From: Merluccius polli
Lineage: Eukaryota; Chordata; Actinopteri; Gadiformes; Merlucciidae
Length of the DNA stretch: 64,000 bases
Direction of reading: 5' to 3'
Assembly: GCA_030340625.1 (NCBI GenBank)
Contig: JAOPHQ010004285.1
Span: 176,158-240,157, forward strand
Part shown: positions 22,647-34,900 of the stretch, piece by piece
Layout of the letters: the number at the start of each line of letters is the position of its first letter
How positions within the stretch are numbered: the first letter of the stretch is position 1
Notes under the pieces: model-generated
Told to the model about the DNA's origin: nothing
Seen by the model: only the letters and a program-made list of their open reading frames with translations
Database searches by the model: none
Made by a program: the position numbers and the translations under genes

Positions 22647-25600
22647 CTGGAGAGTGGAGGGGCAGAATCAGCATTTTGTTGTGTTCAGAAAACACGTTGA
22701 CATTTCTTTGAACATGCAAAGTGACACAAGCCACAGCGACACTTCAGGAATTGTTGTCCATTCGAAATCACGTTGTTGTTGTTGAACTCACACAACTTTA
22801 CTTAGAGGGTTTGGAGTCAAGTCAATGAGTGATTGCAAACCTCTGCAGCTCACTCTATTGCCCTCCATCCTAAGATAAACAAAAGCATAGGTCACATTGG
22901 ATGATAGAAAACATACTGGAGCAACTCCTACACTTAATAGCTTAAAATGTTCTAGGGTTCATATTCAAATATGTAGACTGATATCCCTATAGGACAAAGG
23001 CCTCTATGTTGGTTTTAATGTTTTGACATTGCTTAATCCTAATCCACTAAAGGCATATTAGTTTGCTTCAAGAGATATTTTAGTTTTGATAGCTAGATAG
23101 TCCAAAAGTGTTGACCTTGAACATATTTATAAGAGTGTGCTGTTCACTCACTTGCTTACACTGATCCCATTTTTGAAAGTGTAGGTCCTACTCATAATAA
23201 ACACATTTACAAAATAATATAATACAATGGGTTTCAGGATTTGAATACAGGATTTTTTTCTATTCTAAAAAAGCAATGCATTATTTTTTATGTTTGTGCA
23301 TTTCCTAAGAGCAAAAGAAAACCCCCTGAAGTCCACCCCCGTACCCGTAGCATTGTGTATCATTTAAATGTCACATTGTTGCTCACCATAACTCTTGGAG
23401 TATTTTCTTCCTTCGTATTGCATCAGACAAAATTAGTAGTTCCTCATCACCAATGTCGGCCCATCCAATTCTAAAAACAGAATTGAAAGTAAAGGTTGGC
23501 AAGCTGTTGTTCATGAATCATGAGCTATAGCTGTCGTATAATGATGATTTGTCTAATAAGGAAGTAGTTGACGTTAAGTTAAAGAAAACATGGTTTGCCC
23601 AGAGTATGCCCAAGCTGAAAGTGGAATAGTGCTAACCACTGTGCACCACTTAGCAGTTGTCAAGCACGCATGAGCAGTGGTGGCCACATTACCCTAGATG
23701 GGTCATAGAGTCTGACAGTTGCAGCACATCAGCAATGACTTGAATCATGTCCATATCAAGATGATTTTCTCCAACCCTGAAGAATGAAACATTTGAGTCA
23801 TTGCAGCGGTTTGTTCTTCATTCCCCTCAAATAGGGACATGGTGAAAAAGGACAAATAAAGAGAAGGGGAAATTAAATGACTGTCTGATAAAAAAAAACA
23901 CAGAAATATAACACAAGTTAAAAAAACTATTGTTGCATCTAATATGATGTATTATACCCGAGAACTCACCAGAGCATCTTACATTTGAGCAAGTAAGGCG
24001 TAAGATCCCTAAGTGCCTTGTAACTTACATCCGTCCCTGTCAGATCCAGCTCTGAGAGATCTCCTGCCGTGGCCTTCAGGAAGTACTCGATGGCATTGTA
24101 ATCCATAGGGGAGAGGGCTTCATCGCTGACATTTAGTCGCAGAGTCTTTGCTTGCACATCCTGTCCCAAGGACAGATTCTGCTGCTCAAAAAGGCAATGC
24201 AAACTATTTAGGATGTGTGCGCCGTTTTCGCACAGTCTCCTGAGATTGCTGACCATCCTTTGGCGGTAAGCCTCCTCTTTGCCGCCGTCACAAGACAAAC
24301 CCACATGCCTCGCCAGAAGCTTGGAATTGCGTTCAGAGAGGATCCCAGAGAGGAAGCGGCTGAAAAGATCCAAGTGACTCTTAACCATATCCTCGCCGGG
24401 GCGGCTGTCATGCTGTAAGACATCAGGTAGTGGTTGGTCCGTCATGGCACAATAAACTGCAGCAAAGAACTCCTGAACTGTGAGGTGTGAGAAGGAGTAT
24501 ACGTCTTCAGTGCAGCCAGGCTCCTGTGCCACCGTCTTGTCCAGGAAGGTACTGGCTAGGGGGCACCCTTCCAATGGGGCGACATCCGGGTCATTGGCAT
24601 AGAACAGCGTCTGCTGATCCATCAGCTTGAGGAACGCCAGCCGACCCAGCTTCAGCACCGCGTCGGAGAGCTGCTGACCGGCGCCTGCTCCCTGATCACC
24701 ACTGGAGGCCTTGGCTCTCTCTTGGGTGTGAGAGCGAAGCAAGGCCACCAAATATTGCACGTAGATATCCGTCATGGTCCGAGGATTGTCCCCGGCGAGG
24801 TCTTTGCTTTCTTTCAGAATGCAGCAGATGATGTAGCAGAATGCTGGTATGTAGCACAGCGTCAACATCAGCTCATTCTCTGCCACCACTGTGAACAGCT
24901 GCTCCGCAAGGCCATCGTCCTGGTAGTAGCGCTGGAAGAAATCTTTGATCTCAGCCAGGGAGAAGCCAGTGATGAGCACAAAGCGGTCAACACAGCCCAC
25001 GGGGACGTGGCTGATCGCCGTGGGTCTACTCGTCAGAATGATGGAAGTGTTGGGGAGCAGCTCGCCCAACATCAGGCTCGTGAACACCTCCTCCACCTCA
25101 CCGTAGTCGTCCGGCTCACACACAAACGCATCTACGTCACAGCGCCTGTAGTGTCTGAACTCGTCGAAGCCGTCAAAGATGATGAGCAATTTGTCGTCGT
25201 TGGCCATGATGTTGTCCAGCTCCTTAGACAAGTGCCGGTTTTTACGCAACACCAACTCTCTGAGATTTACAGGCTTGTTCACCAGATTGAGGTCCCTGAA
25301 GGTCATGTGAATGATGAAGTCGAAGCCGAGGTGGTCCTTGTTATTCCCAAAATCCAGCAGCAGCTTCTGCACCAGGATGGTTTTTCCTATTCCGGCCACC
25401 CCCGTCACGAGGATCTTCTTGACAGGCCGGGTCCCGCCTGCTGTGGAGAAGAGCTGGGCGGGTGTGATTTGCCGATGCTCTGCAGACTTCTGCTGCAAAG
25501 ACAGTCGCTTCTGTCCATAAGCCAGGACCTCGTGCCTTTTGACATCCAGGCCTTGGTGTCCGTTGACTAACAGGAGGTTGACGTATTGTTGTGAAAAAAG

Positions 25601-26245
25601 GATTTTCTCGCCATGGCGCGTGTTATAGTAGAGCATGCTCTCACTTCTTCGTCTGAGGACTTCTTTGTGCTTCTGTTTAACTTGATTGTACTCTGAATAA
25701 ATACATGGGCATGAGAGCATGAGATTTCCTTCATATATACTGTATATAATAGTTGTGGTTTAGCATTGTTGCATAGTATTACTGCATACATATTAGCATT
25801 TAGTATTGCTGCATAAATATTAGCATTGAATAGTTTCATGGTGTACAAAAAATAAATAAAAATAAAAGCACATACAAATACAGTCCGGAGTCCACAAAAA
25901 CACAACATGTGTTCATTTTACATACCCAAAGACAGTGGCTGGGCTTTGCTCTTTCCCACAGTGTCACTCTGTGTTTCTGGTTCAACATGAGTCACAAGAC
26001 AGAGGAATATGCCGGCAGCCTCCTCGCCCTTGAACTCCAGGAGGTCCAGCACTTTTCTGACCCTAGGCCCGCGGTCCCGGCTGACCCTGGACCTCCTCGC
26101 GGTCGTCCCGGTTGAAGACCTCCCGGGACAGCAGACCGTCCAGCAGGTCGTCGATCCGCTCCTCCAGCTCGTCCACCAGGGAGACCCTCTTGACCCTAAT
26201 GGTCCTCAAACATGATTCAGCCGCTTCGCTTTGCGCCGCGCACAT
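22313..26245 (-). CDS. CARD-NACHT-LRR NOD-like receptor, one apparent frameshift
   Basis: Cytosolic innate immune sensor of the NLR family. Exons: 25926-26245 (CARD, ATG at 26245), 23970-25692 (FISNA-like linker, NACHT, winged-helix and HD2-like), 23693-23776, 23387-23470 and 22792-22869 (LRR units), and 22313-22646 (C-terminus, TGA). Every junction is canonical and all phases agree, except that the CARD exon needs one base removed near 26065. With that correction the product is 873 aa. The domain order is that of an NLRC-type protein; orthology to a named mammalian gene was not established, and it could belong to the expanded fish NLRC3-like group. The frameshift makes it either a pseudogene or a sequence with a consensus error; the other five exons are fully open, which favours error or very recent loss. 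Confidence 0.82.
22792..23776 (-). CDS. NLR leucine-rich-repeat exons (84, 84 and 78 bp)
   Basis: Three short exons, each about one LRR. 23693-23776 reads VGENHLDMDMIQVIADVLQL, 23387-23470 reads WADIGDEELLILSDAIRRKK, and 22792-22869 reads MEGNRVSCRGLQSLIDLTPN. Exons of 84 bp in the same phase are the usual vertebrate NLR LRR pattern. The last uses the GTGAGT donor at 22791; an alternative GTAAAG just before it would break the frame. Confidence 0.85.
23970..25692 (-). CDS. NLR central exon: linker, NACHT, WH and HD2-like region
   Basis: A 1,723-bp uninterrupted exon. Walker A reads ILVTGVAGIGKTILVQKLLL (near 25400) and Walker B LLIIFDGFDEFRHY. A sensor-1-type segment (NTSIILTSRPTA) and a downstream FSHLTVQEFFAAVYCA motif, typical of NLR HD2 starts, follow. 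The region before the P-loop (EYNQVKQKHKEVLRRRSES) resembles the fish FISNA module. It ends in the first LRR-like strand (LSELDLTGTDVSYKALRDL). Confidence 0.95.
25926..26245 (-). pseudogene. CARD exon of the NLR gene, interrupted by a single-base frameshift
   Basis: Reading from ATG gives SLVDELEERIDDLLDGLLSR and NRDDREEVQG, a death-fold helix pattern, then reaches TAG at 26065-26063. A frame offset by one base continues RVRKVLDLLEFKGEEAAGIF, the second half of the same CARD, and leaves the exon at a GTATGT donor in the phase required by the next exon. A single extra base in GGGCCTAGGG explains both. The ATG lies just after a CTTTTGGTAG acceptor-like site, so an upstream UTR exon is likely. 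Confidence 0.8.
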
Positions 26246-28942
26246 CTCTACCAAAAGAAGCTGAATCACACGAAACGAAGAAAGCGAAAGAGTAAGATTA
26301 AGAGGAAGTGCGTCTGGGGGCAGTGATTGCAGGAGGCATGGCGACATATGCTACGCAGCAGTCTGTCGCTGTACTGTACTGAATTGTGTTGTATTGAGTT
26401 GTATGTGAACCAACTGGTTTCCAATGACGAGCTGGTTTCCCCTGTGAAGACACGTTGAATGGTTTTCAAGTTATGACTTTTTCGGATCCGCCCGAATCAT
26501 CCAGTTGGAGGCACTTCATGAGCACTGCCACCCGCACATGTAGCCTACATTACATGTCCTTCTGCTTTACAGCTGTCCTAATACTAACCACAACAAAGCC
26601 GACCTGCAGTAAGAGGAAAACAAATCATAATCGGTTCGCTTTTTACTCTTAACTAATAAGTGGGATGGCTTGTAGAACTGTTGTATTTAAGCAGTATCAT
26701 ACGAGAGGGCGTGCTGTTATACTGAATAACAGCATGGCTGTGATCGTCACTTTAATGGCAGGGGGGACACACTTCATGGAGCATAGCATAGTCTCACTTG
26801 ATTCTCAAGTCACACCAGGAAAACAATGAATAAAATATACATTTTGATGGTGTGCTTACACACAGCCTATTCCTGTAACACTGTTTAAGTAAGCGAGGCA
26901 ACACGAGTGTTGTTGAAGGAATGTATTTAATTTTATTGTCTAGGAATAACCAGGCATTTGCATGGAACAGCAACGTATCACATCACCAGTAGAGGGCCCC
27001 TATTGCATGCACGTTGAGGAGTATTATCTGGGCACAAATGAACAGTAACATCCAACCCCTGTAGTATTTACAACAAAAAGAAAACTCACAGTTCAACAAC
27101 AACACACAAAGAAATAAATAGTTCAAAGAAAAAAAACATCTTATCTTCAGAAAAAAACAAACATTTAATATCTACATAACTCAATGTCATCATTGTTCTT
27201 GTATGAAAACCGTGTAGCTCCCAAAATGCTAAATCTTGTTTGTGTAGGCTACAATAGCATGATATATGTTTTTAAGATTATAATCAAACACTGAATAAAA
27301 TTATCTGTTGTAAGGAATCTTGAAAGGTTGACAAGTCGAGCTTATAAAGACAAAAAGCAGTAACAGGGTTTCCATCCCATTTCAAAACGTGTATTGGCTA
27401 TTATTATTTTCCATTCAAGATACTATTCCTGTTGTTGTTGAATGGTAACCTTTGCTAAGGACATAAGATGAAGGCAAGAAGTGCAAACCCAGCAGTAATT
27501 TACAGTTAATAAATTAACAACAACATGTTTCTACCCAGATCACACTTTTTTTTTTTGTTTACAGTGGCCATGTTGACTAATTCAATCTATTAAGCAATGT
27601 TTTTTACCGGCTCAATAACACTCAATTTTTCAGATGTCTTCCTTAGATTTGAGTGTTTGCATGTAGAGATCAGATAGGCCTTTCGCGTTGAATCTAGAAC
27701 CGCATATGAACGTGGCCCAACTATGATTTGAAAAGTGTTGTATGAGTGTTCACACGGTGCCGATCTGATCTGTGTCACATGTAATTATTTGGGTAATTTG
27801 GCCAGTAATGTTAACGTGGCCCCATAAAGAACAACATCAAAAACAGGTTCAAAATGTTCATTGCTCAGGTTATTTCTGAAACAACAATCAGCCTGTGTCA
27901 AGTGTATTATTTTCTATTATAGTCGTATTACTATAATAGAAATAGTAGTATTTATCTTTGGTAGAAGGAGGGTTTGGTAGAAGCAAACACTATGCTTGAC
28001 CATGAATTCAGATATGTCATGGCGTCAAAGTGGTTAAAGGAACGTCCTAACAATTTGGCTTAAGTCACCAAATCATGTCGCAAAAGAAACAAAAACATCA
28101 GAACTGTAACATTTAATAACAAAAAAGAGAAGAAGAAAACAATAAAAACTCACCAAGCAATGTCCCTAACATAGACTTGGAGATTTGAGTGCAAAAGTCA
28201 GATTTTCTTTTTTCCTTAAAGACATTTTGTTTCAGTCATGCTCCTCCACAGTAGTGCAATATGAAGGAAACCGATTTCGTCCAATGAAGATACGAGAAAC
28301 AAATTGCAAGGTTTCAACTTGGGGATTGTATTTTTGTTTACCTGAATGGTTGAAAGAAAATGTCATTAAGCAAGTCGTGCAAACTACATAATATGCCCTT
28401 CTCTTTATAAAAGGCTCTTTGGCATGGCATTCTCCTGTTAACACACACCTTTTATTTTCTTTATTATTTAAATGTATGCTTTGTAAAATTGGGATATTTA
28501 AAATTCCAGTGGTTATGTGAAACACAGCACTAGTTGTGAATTTGGCATAGGATAGCATATAATGGCAGTTCAACAGTTGTCCATTAGGAAACCGTTGTTA
28601 CTAAGTTACAGCGTAGGTGTCCGCTCCACACTATAAAATCCTCCGCAAGGCCACTTCAGGCATTAAAAAGCAAGTGTCATGAACTCCAGTTAGATTTAAA
28701 AAAAAATAAAAATAAAATAAATAAACTAAAGGCTTTGTTGACAGAGATACACAAAAGTCTTGTCCTAGCGTGGGCCACAGTCAAACTACTGCACAGTACA
28801 GTGCAGTCTGCATCTCCCCACGTTCCTTCAGGAAGCTACAGGGGGCGCTATAAAGAGGCATTTAGTTTACTCCCCACCCGCCTAACGACCTGTCCAGTTC
28901 TTGTGGTCATTTTGTTCGTGTCGTCCTGTGTCCGGTGTCTCC
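26246..28942. other. intergenic region between the NLR gene and adamtsl1
   Basis: AT-rich, no exon recognised. It should contain the NLR promoter and the adamtsl1 3' UTR. A perfect 13-bp hairpin with a 6-nt loop is at 27911-27942 (arms 27911-27923 and 27930-27942). Nothing else supportable was seen. Confidence 0.6.
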
Positions 28943-30543
28943 TCAAGTGTCGCGGCAGGACTGGCAGCAGCGGGTTTTGAACTGAGGGAGGTGGCAGAGC
29001 TGCAGCTGTCGGACCTTCTCACAGTAGCGCGTGCTGTCCCGACACTCATCCGCTGGGAAGACATAGAGTGCACACGTCGTCAATGGCCATGTGGAAAAGC
29101 CGCATGAGACTTTTTTTTTTTGTTAACTTACTGGTGGTTAGTAAGGGTCAGTGTTGTGCTAGTTACTGAAAAATAGTAACTAGTTACAGTTACTAGTTAC
29201 TTTGTAAAAAAGTAACTCAGTTAGTAACTCAGTTACTTAAACCAAAAAGTAATGCGTTACTGAGAAAGTAACTTTTTAGTTACTGTAGAACGTTCTTAAA
29301 TAGAAGTTGATTGATTGAGTTCCCCTCTCACCGTCATTTCAGTAATGTACTGATGCTGAATAATACAAACGGTTGATTAAAACTACCGTTTCCATTCATT
29401 TGCATCCACATCACTGAATCATCCAAGCAATATGATCCGTTGTGCACCAACACAAACCTTGACACAAACACCAAAGTATTGCACCAAAAGGGGGGGGGGG
29501 GGGCCTCGGACCTACGGCCGACGGGGGGGGCGCGCGCGATCGTAACACACCACGGACCTATGACGGCAGGGGTGTCTCAAAAAGGAGGACAAATACGCGT
29601 CCGGCTTGATGCTGCGCCAGACGCCGGACAGGGCATTGAAAAGCCGGACTTAAACTTTATTGATCGGGAACTGTGTGCCGTTGTAAAACCTCACCAAAAG
29701 GAACGGAGTAACGCAGCGTTTGGTAACGTTACGTAACGCGTTACTGAAAAAAGTAACGGCGTTACTAATAGCGCGTTATTACCCAACACTGGTAAGGGTG
29801 TGACATCAGAACAAAAATAACCTGTAGGGATGTATAGAGAATTACCCATTGGGCGTGATTCATTATCATTGATCACTTTTTTCATGCAGTCAAATAAAAA
29901 GAACAGAAACAGAAACAAACTGAAAAACAGAAAAATCTCACACAACTCGGCAATCCAATTTTCCTTGTGTTGTTTTTAACCTCACCTCTCCCGCAAGATG
30001 GCAGGTTGCACCGCTGCCAGCTGGCAGGGCGGGGCTTCCACGTGCACTGGTGGTCGCGGCCGGTCTGGCCCGTCTTGGGGTCGGCGCACGTCACCTGGCG
30101 GGACTGGAAGCCGTGGCGACCGCAGGTGGCCGTGCACTGGGTCCAGGGGCTCGGGCGCCACTGCAGCGTGCACGCCTCGGACGAGCAGTTCCTCAGGGAG
30201 CTGGGCCTGCGGTGGCATGGAAGGATGTAGCATTAATAGCGACGATGCTAATATGTGTGGTCCTGTCTGGCTCAACTGGTAGAGTCCAGAGTAAGTTGGA
30301 CTCTGGAAGTTTCCATTTTTAAAACTGTACTTGAATGTTTGCTTGCCATACCACTATGTTTGTCAATTATGGCAAATGTTTTTTCCTTGCCCTTTGAGGG
30401 GCTAGGGTTAGGGGGTGTCATAAATATATGGCCTGTAAAGCCCTTTGAGACTGTAACTGTGATTGTTATAGAAATAGTGACAATGAAGGTTCAAAATGAA
30501 CCCATTTGACTCGATAAATAAATTAGCCCCTTGAGTGAAAGCA

Positions 30544-30579
<36 letters not shown>

Positions 30580-31967
30580 ACAATTCTAAAATGTGTTGCG
30601 TTGGGACCTCACCTTTGTAGCCCGGCACACACTCTGTGCGCTACCTTGGTGCCAGTGGTGTCTTGGCAGTGCACACTGCGACGCTGCGTTGCCAAGCTGG
30701 GTCCCAGGCAATGGCCGTGACACTAAGACAGATTTACAGCAGAATGACATCACAACCCGCTAGCTTGTTTAGAGATCATCAAACAAAGCTCCCGGCGTGT
30801 CAGTCCAAGCTCAGCTTAGCAAGTCATATCCTGTTGTGTGCGCTAACATCAATAAAACATGTGTTATTCATTTGATCTCATCTCTTAAATCATTGTTTTT
30901 TTTAAGGGAGGGAAAAAAAAACATGGCTGCCAATTGCAATTGGCTGGACTGCAGATTATAATTGATCTAATTTCCACTTGGATGAAGTAACGCATTCAAT
31001 GGATAAAAGTAAAAGGACCGATGAAAGATGTTCATTACATTTTTGTCAGTTGGAAGGAAAGTGGAATGTGTTTCCCTCATATGAACATGTGAAATGAGAG
31101 ACAACTAATGCTGCCACTTAGTGGACAATTTAAAAATTCAAAAAATCATCTGTCCAAGTACCAAGTCTCCAAACTAGTACCTGGAACGTATTAGAAGCAT
31201 AACAGAAGGGATACATAGAAAAACCAACCGCAAAGTTTGGTCCAAACTTATTGTATAACGGTGTTGTAAGCAATTAGAGGCAACATGTTGGACATTTTGG
31301 TTTGTTCTGGAAGGATTGCTTTTCATGTTTCATTTTTCCAGAATTCCCACTACAATTATCAACTGTTTATTTATTATTTTAGTACTGGTGTCTCTCAGCA
31401 GGAGATACGATAGACCCTTTTCACAGAGGTGTCATCGTAGGATAAATACAGGCGTCGCTCATAACAGTCATTATGGGTCAGTACTTGTATGTACCAGGGC
31501 ACGGGTAGTATAGTAGTCTTATCTTCACTAGCTTTAGTTCTGTGTTCCTCTTTCTGGGTTCCTCTTTCTGCCTTATTCTTTCTGCGTAACTTCTCACGTT
31601 TCTTCCTCAATAATGAATGAATTAAGGGTTTTTTTCCCTTGCCCTTTAGAGGGCTTAGGGTTAGGTGGTGTCATACAATATGTGACCTGTGTGTGTGAAG
31701 CACTTTGAGACTGTACAGGCTATACACATAAGATGAACTTGAAGCTGAGGATAACTTACCGCCCCCCAGTGGCCGGAGGTCCAGCGAGCGCAGGGCTGCA
31801 GGTTGCACGGCTTCGTATCAGAGGGAGGTCTCCTCCCCGCGCCGACACAGCGCTGGCTCCCCAGCTCCTGGGGCCTCTGGTCGGGGCCCCCCACGCAGGT
31901 CACCCTCCTGCCCTGGGTGCCCCCTCCACAGCTGGCTGAGCAGGGCGACCAAGCAGCGAGCTGCCAC
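28943..31967 (-). CDS. adamtsl1: adamtsl1 C-terminal TSRs and PLAC domain
   Basis: Exon 31760-31967 is a TSR (AAWSPCSASCGGGTQGRRVTC); 30613-30722 and 29986-30206 give two more (HCLGPSLATQRRSVHC; SPWTQCTATCGRHGFQSRQV). The final exon 28943-29052 is the PLAC module, DECRDSTRYCEKVRQLQLC followed by KTRCCQSCRDT and TGA, closely matching the human C-terminus. Confidence 0.93.
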
Positions 31968-34900
31968 CTGCTCCGCCACCACCAACCAAAAAGAAAAAGC
32001 TGGATGAATTAGAATGAATCTTTCCCTTCTTTTTTCTTTTTGTAAGTTTTTGAGTAACTTGAACTTTGAGTAACCCCAATATAATTATTAATAAGATGAG
32101 ATGTGTACTTTATTAATTGTAATGTTTGTAGAAGTAACAACTAAACATTGGCTTCCAATTTCTGAAATTGTGGTCACTAGTTGTTTTGCTCATGCAAAAA
32201 GTATAAACAGGGAACATAATATAAATAAATGTTACATCAAGGTCATGTAACAGGAAGAGATAGAAGGAGACAACACAGGAAGTCGGTCTCGTGGCACAGT
32301 AAAAGTGCAGTAGTACACAATAAAAAAATATTCTGCTGGACTCCTCTTTTCTTTTTTTTTAACAAGGACCACATGGGGCAACAATAATATTCATGTCTCG
32401 AATTCAGATGATAGCCACATTGGACCTGTTAAATGTGCCATGGTTCTCAAGTTTTTCTCCCCAAGGTTGTTCCACTTAGTTCTTGTATACATTACACCAA
32501 TAATAATTTATAGTGCATTGTCTTTTATGGTGCTTTTTTCCTTGTTTTGTGTGTGTGTGTGTGTATGACTGTGACCTGCGTGATCGTGTGACTGTGTGAC
32601 CGCTTGACTGTGTGACTGCGTGACTGTGTGACTGCGTGTGACTATGTGACTGTGTGGGATGAGGAACTATAACATTGACCTGCAGTAGCAGTCAGGTACC
32701 TGAGGGGGCAGCCTTGTCCATGACATAGTTCAGATGTCTTGCTGCTGTTTGTCGAGTCAGGGCAGCCATCCGTCGCCATACCACCGTTACTATGGAGACA
32801 ACTTTGACCTTTGTTGTGAACAAAAAAGGAACAAAAACAACAAAATATGGGACTTCATGAGTGGGGGTTTGGATACAGCACAACAAAAACCTATTATTCA
32901 AATATTGTCTATATAATTGTATAATGTACAATAATGCCATTGGACCATTTGTGAGTAAGGATTCAGATTTCTTAAGTTCTATAAAGGCATATATGCTGTT
33001 TGTTTTAACTTCTTGCTGTAACTTGTTCTTTTAACAGATGGGCAGACTAACAGACGAAACCATCATCAGAAGACATGGGACTAACACACTCCCGAAAGAC
33101 AGTGAACGCTGGTATATCAAGGCTTTAATGTAAAATATGCCCTTAAAAACATATGTTTCTCATACAAGCCTGATATCACTTTAAGGATATGGGACAGTTA
33201 AATCAAAACATGTGGAAAAGGCTGCAAAAAGTTGCAAACCGGAAAATAAGCTGAGATTCATGATAATATTAAGTGATACAAATCTAAAACTATAATCAAA
33301 TAATTAATCCTATTTATACTAAAAACTGGATAATGAGACAAGGCAAAACCTTATGTTGTGTGTGTTTGGGTGAGATCCTGTCTCAAGAGAATTAATGTTT
33401 GTGAATATCAATATATTATCTATAGCCTATAGGCTATAGATAATATAGGCTGTATATAGGCTATAGATAATATATAGCATATAAACATTTATAAATCATC
33501 CATAAACATGTATTCTGCAAGGTATCTTCCTCTAAAGGAATCAATTAAAACTATTCTTTGCTTTTACACAGCTTCCACGCTCTATCCTTAAAATAGAAAC
33601 ACGAAACCTAAGAAAAATGCATTTCTCCTGCTTTATGTTTTTCACTAGACCTCCCCTTGAACGACCCTTTTCAGACCATTCCCCCACACCAGTGATTCTC
33701 AACTGGTGGGTCGTGACCCATAAGTGTTCGCTCAATGTTTTTAACAACAGTTCATGAAGGCATTGTTGACTACTGCAATATTGGTAAATAAAAAATAAAG
33801 TACATTTTTTAGTTTTTGGGGTCGTGACTTAATGACTAATGACACATGTGGGTCCTGAGGCGAGACCGGCTTTAGAACCCCTGATCTAGACATTCCCCAG
33901 CGGTGACTCAGAGCGACGGGCGCTAAGCGTGTGCTAAAGAGATCGACTGTGTGCAGTGGTGTTGATGTCTGGCCCCACCAGACAAGAGTCACGACCGAAA
34001 CGTATCACTGCACCCCTTGTGAGAACAAAGTAAGTCGTCCACCCACGAGACAAGCGAGCGTCCTGACTTGTCGCAGCCCTGGGGGCTGAAACAAGTCTTT
34101 GATTACACTACAAACGCTGACGTCGCCGACGATTATCCATTAACAAGGTGAGCTCAGGACATTTGGGTTGTAATGTTTGGGCTTTCATGTATGGTTTGCT
34201 CATCATAAGGGGGAACCGAAGGATAGAAATCGCTCCATCTCACCTGAGATGTGTAAGCGCGACGCCGCGGAGGTGGTGCCGTGGCGGTTGGTGGCGGTGC
34301 AGGTGTACACGCCCTCGTCCTCCTTGTCCGGCGACAGTATCCGGAGGGAGCCGTCCGGCAGCTGGGCTACTCTGCGCCAGGACAAAAGACGACATTCCAG
34401 CACTTTTCTTTCTTTTGGCACTTTTCTTTGGCCTTGGAGACCAGAAACTGAATCACAACCCAAAGGGAATATGCAAGGCGTGTATGTTTTACCTAATGTC
34501 CGAGTGGATCTCGTGACCATTCCTGGTCCAGGTGATGGATGGCGCCGGATGACCCATCGCCTCGCACTTCATCTCCACGCTGGCCACCTGCCGCTGCAGC
34601 GTCACCGGCGTCCCCACGTGCACCGTCACCCCGGAGGCCACCGCCAGGCCCACCTTCCTGGGCCGCTGGATGATGATCGGGGCCCGGGGTCTGGTGGTGT
34701 GTGCTCTGCCGTGGGGCCTGTAAAGTAAGGGCCCCTGCGTGGAGGACTCGGGTCTCTCCGGAGGGTGGAGCGTGGACTCGTTGGCGTCCCCTTGGGTGGC
34801 GGTGAGCTCGCCGAGCAGCCGGGCGACAATGAGCTCCTCCTGGGGCCCCCCCAGACCTTCCGAGAGCCTCTGGACGACGGCGTCCAGCTTCCTGGTCTCC

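Noticed and set aside
24722..25570. 282-codon open frame on the plus strand
   Set aside because: It is the antisense shadow of the NACHT exon; no domain, and codon structure belongs to the minus strand.
33040..33132. Short plus-strand exon-like frame MGRLTDETIIRRHG after a TTTTAACAG
   Set aside because: Only 31 codons, wrong strand for adamtsl1, no partner exon found.
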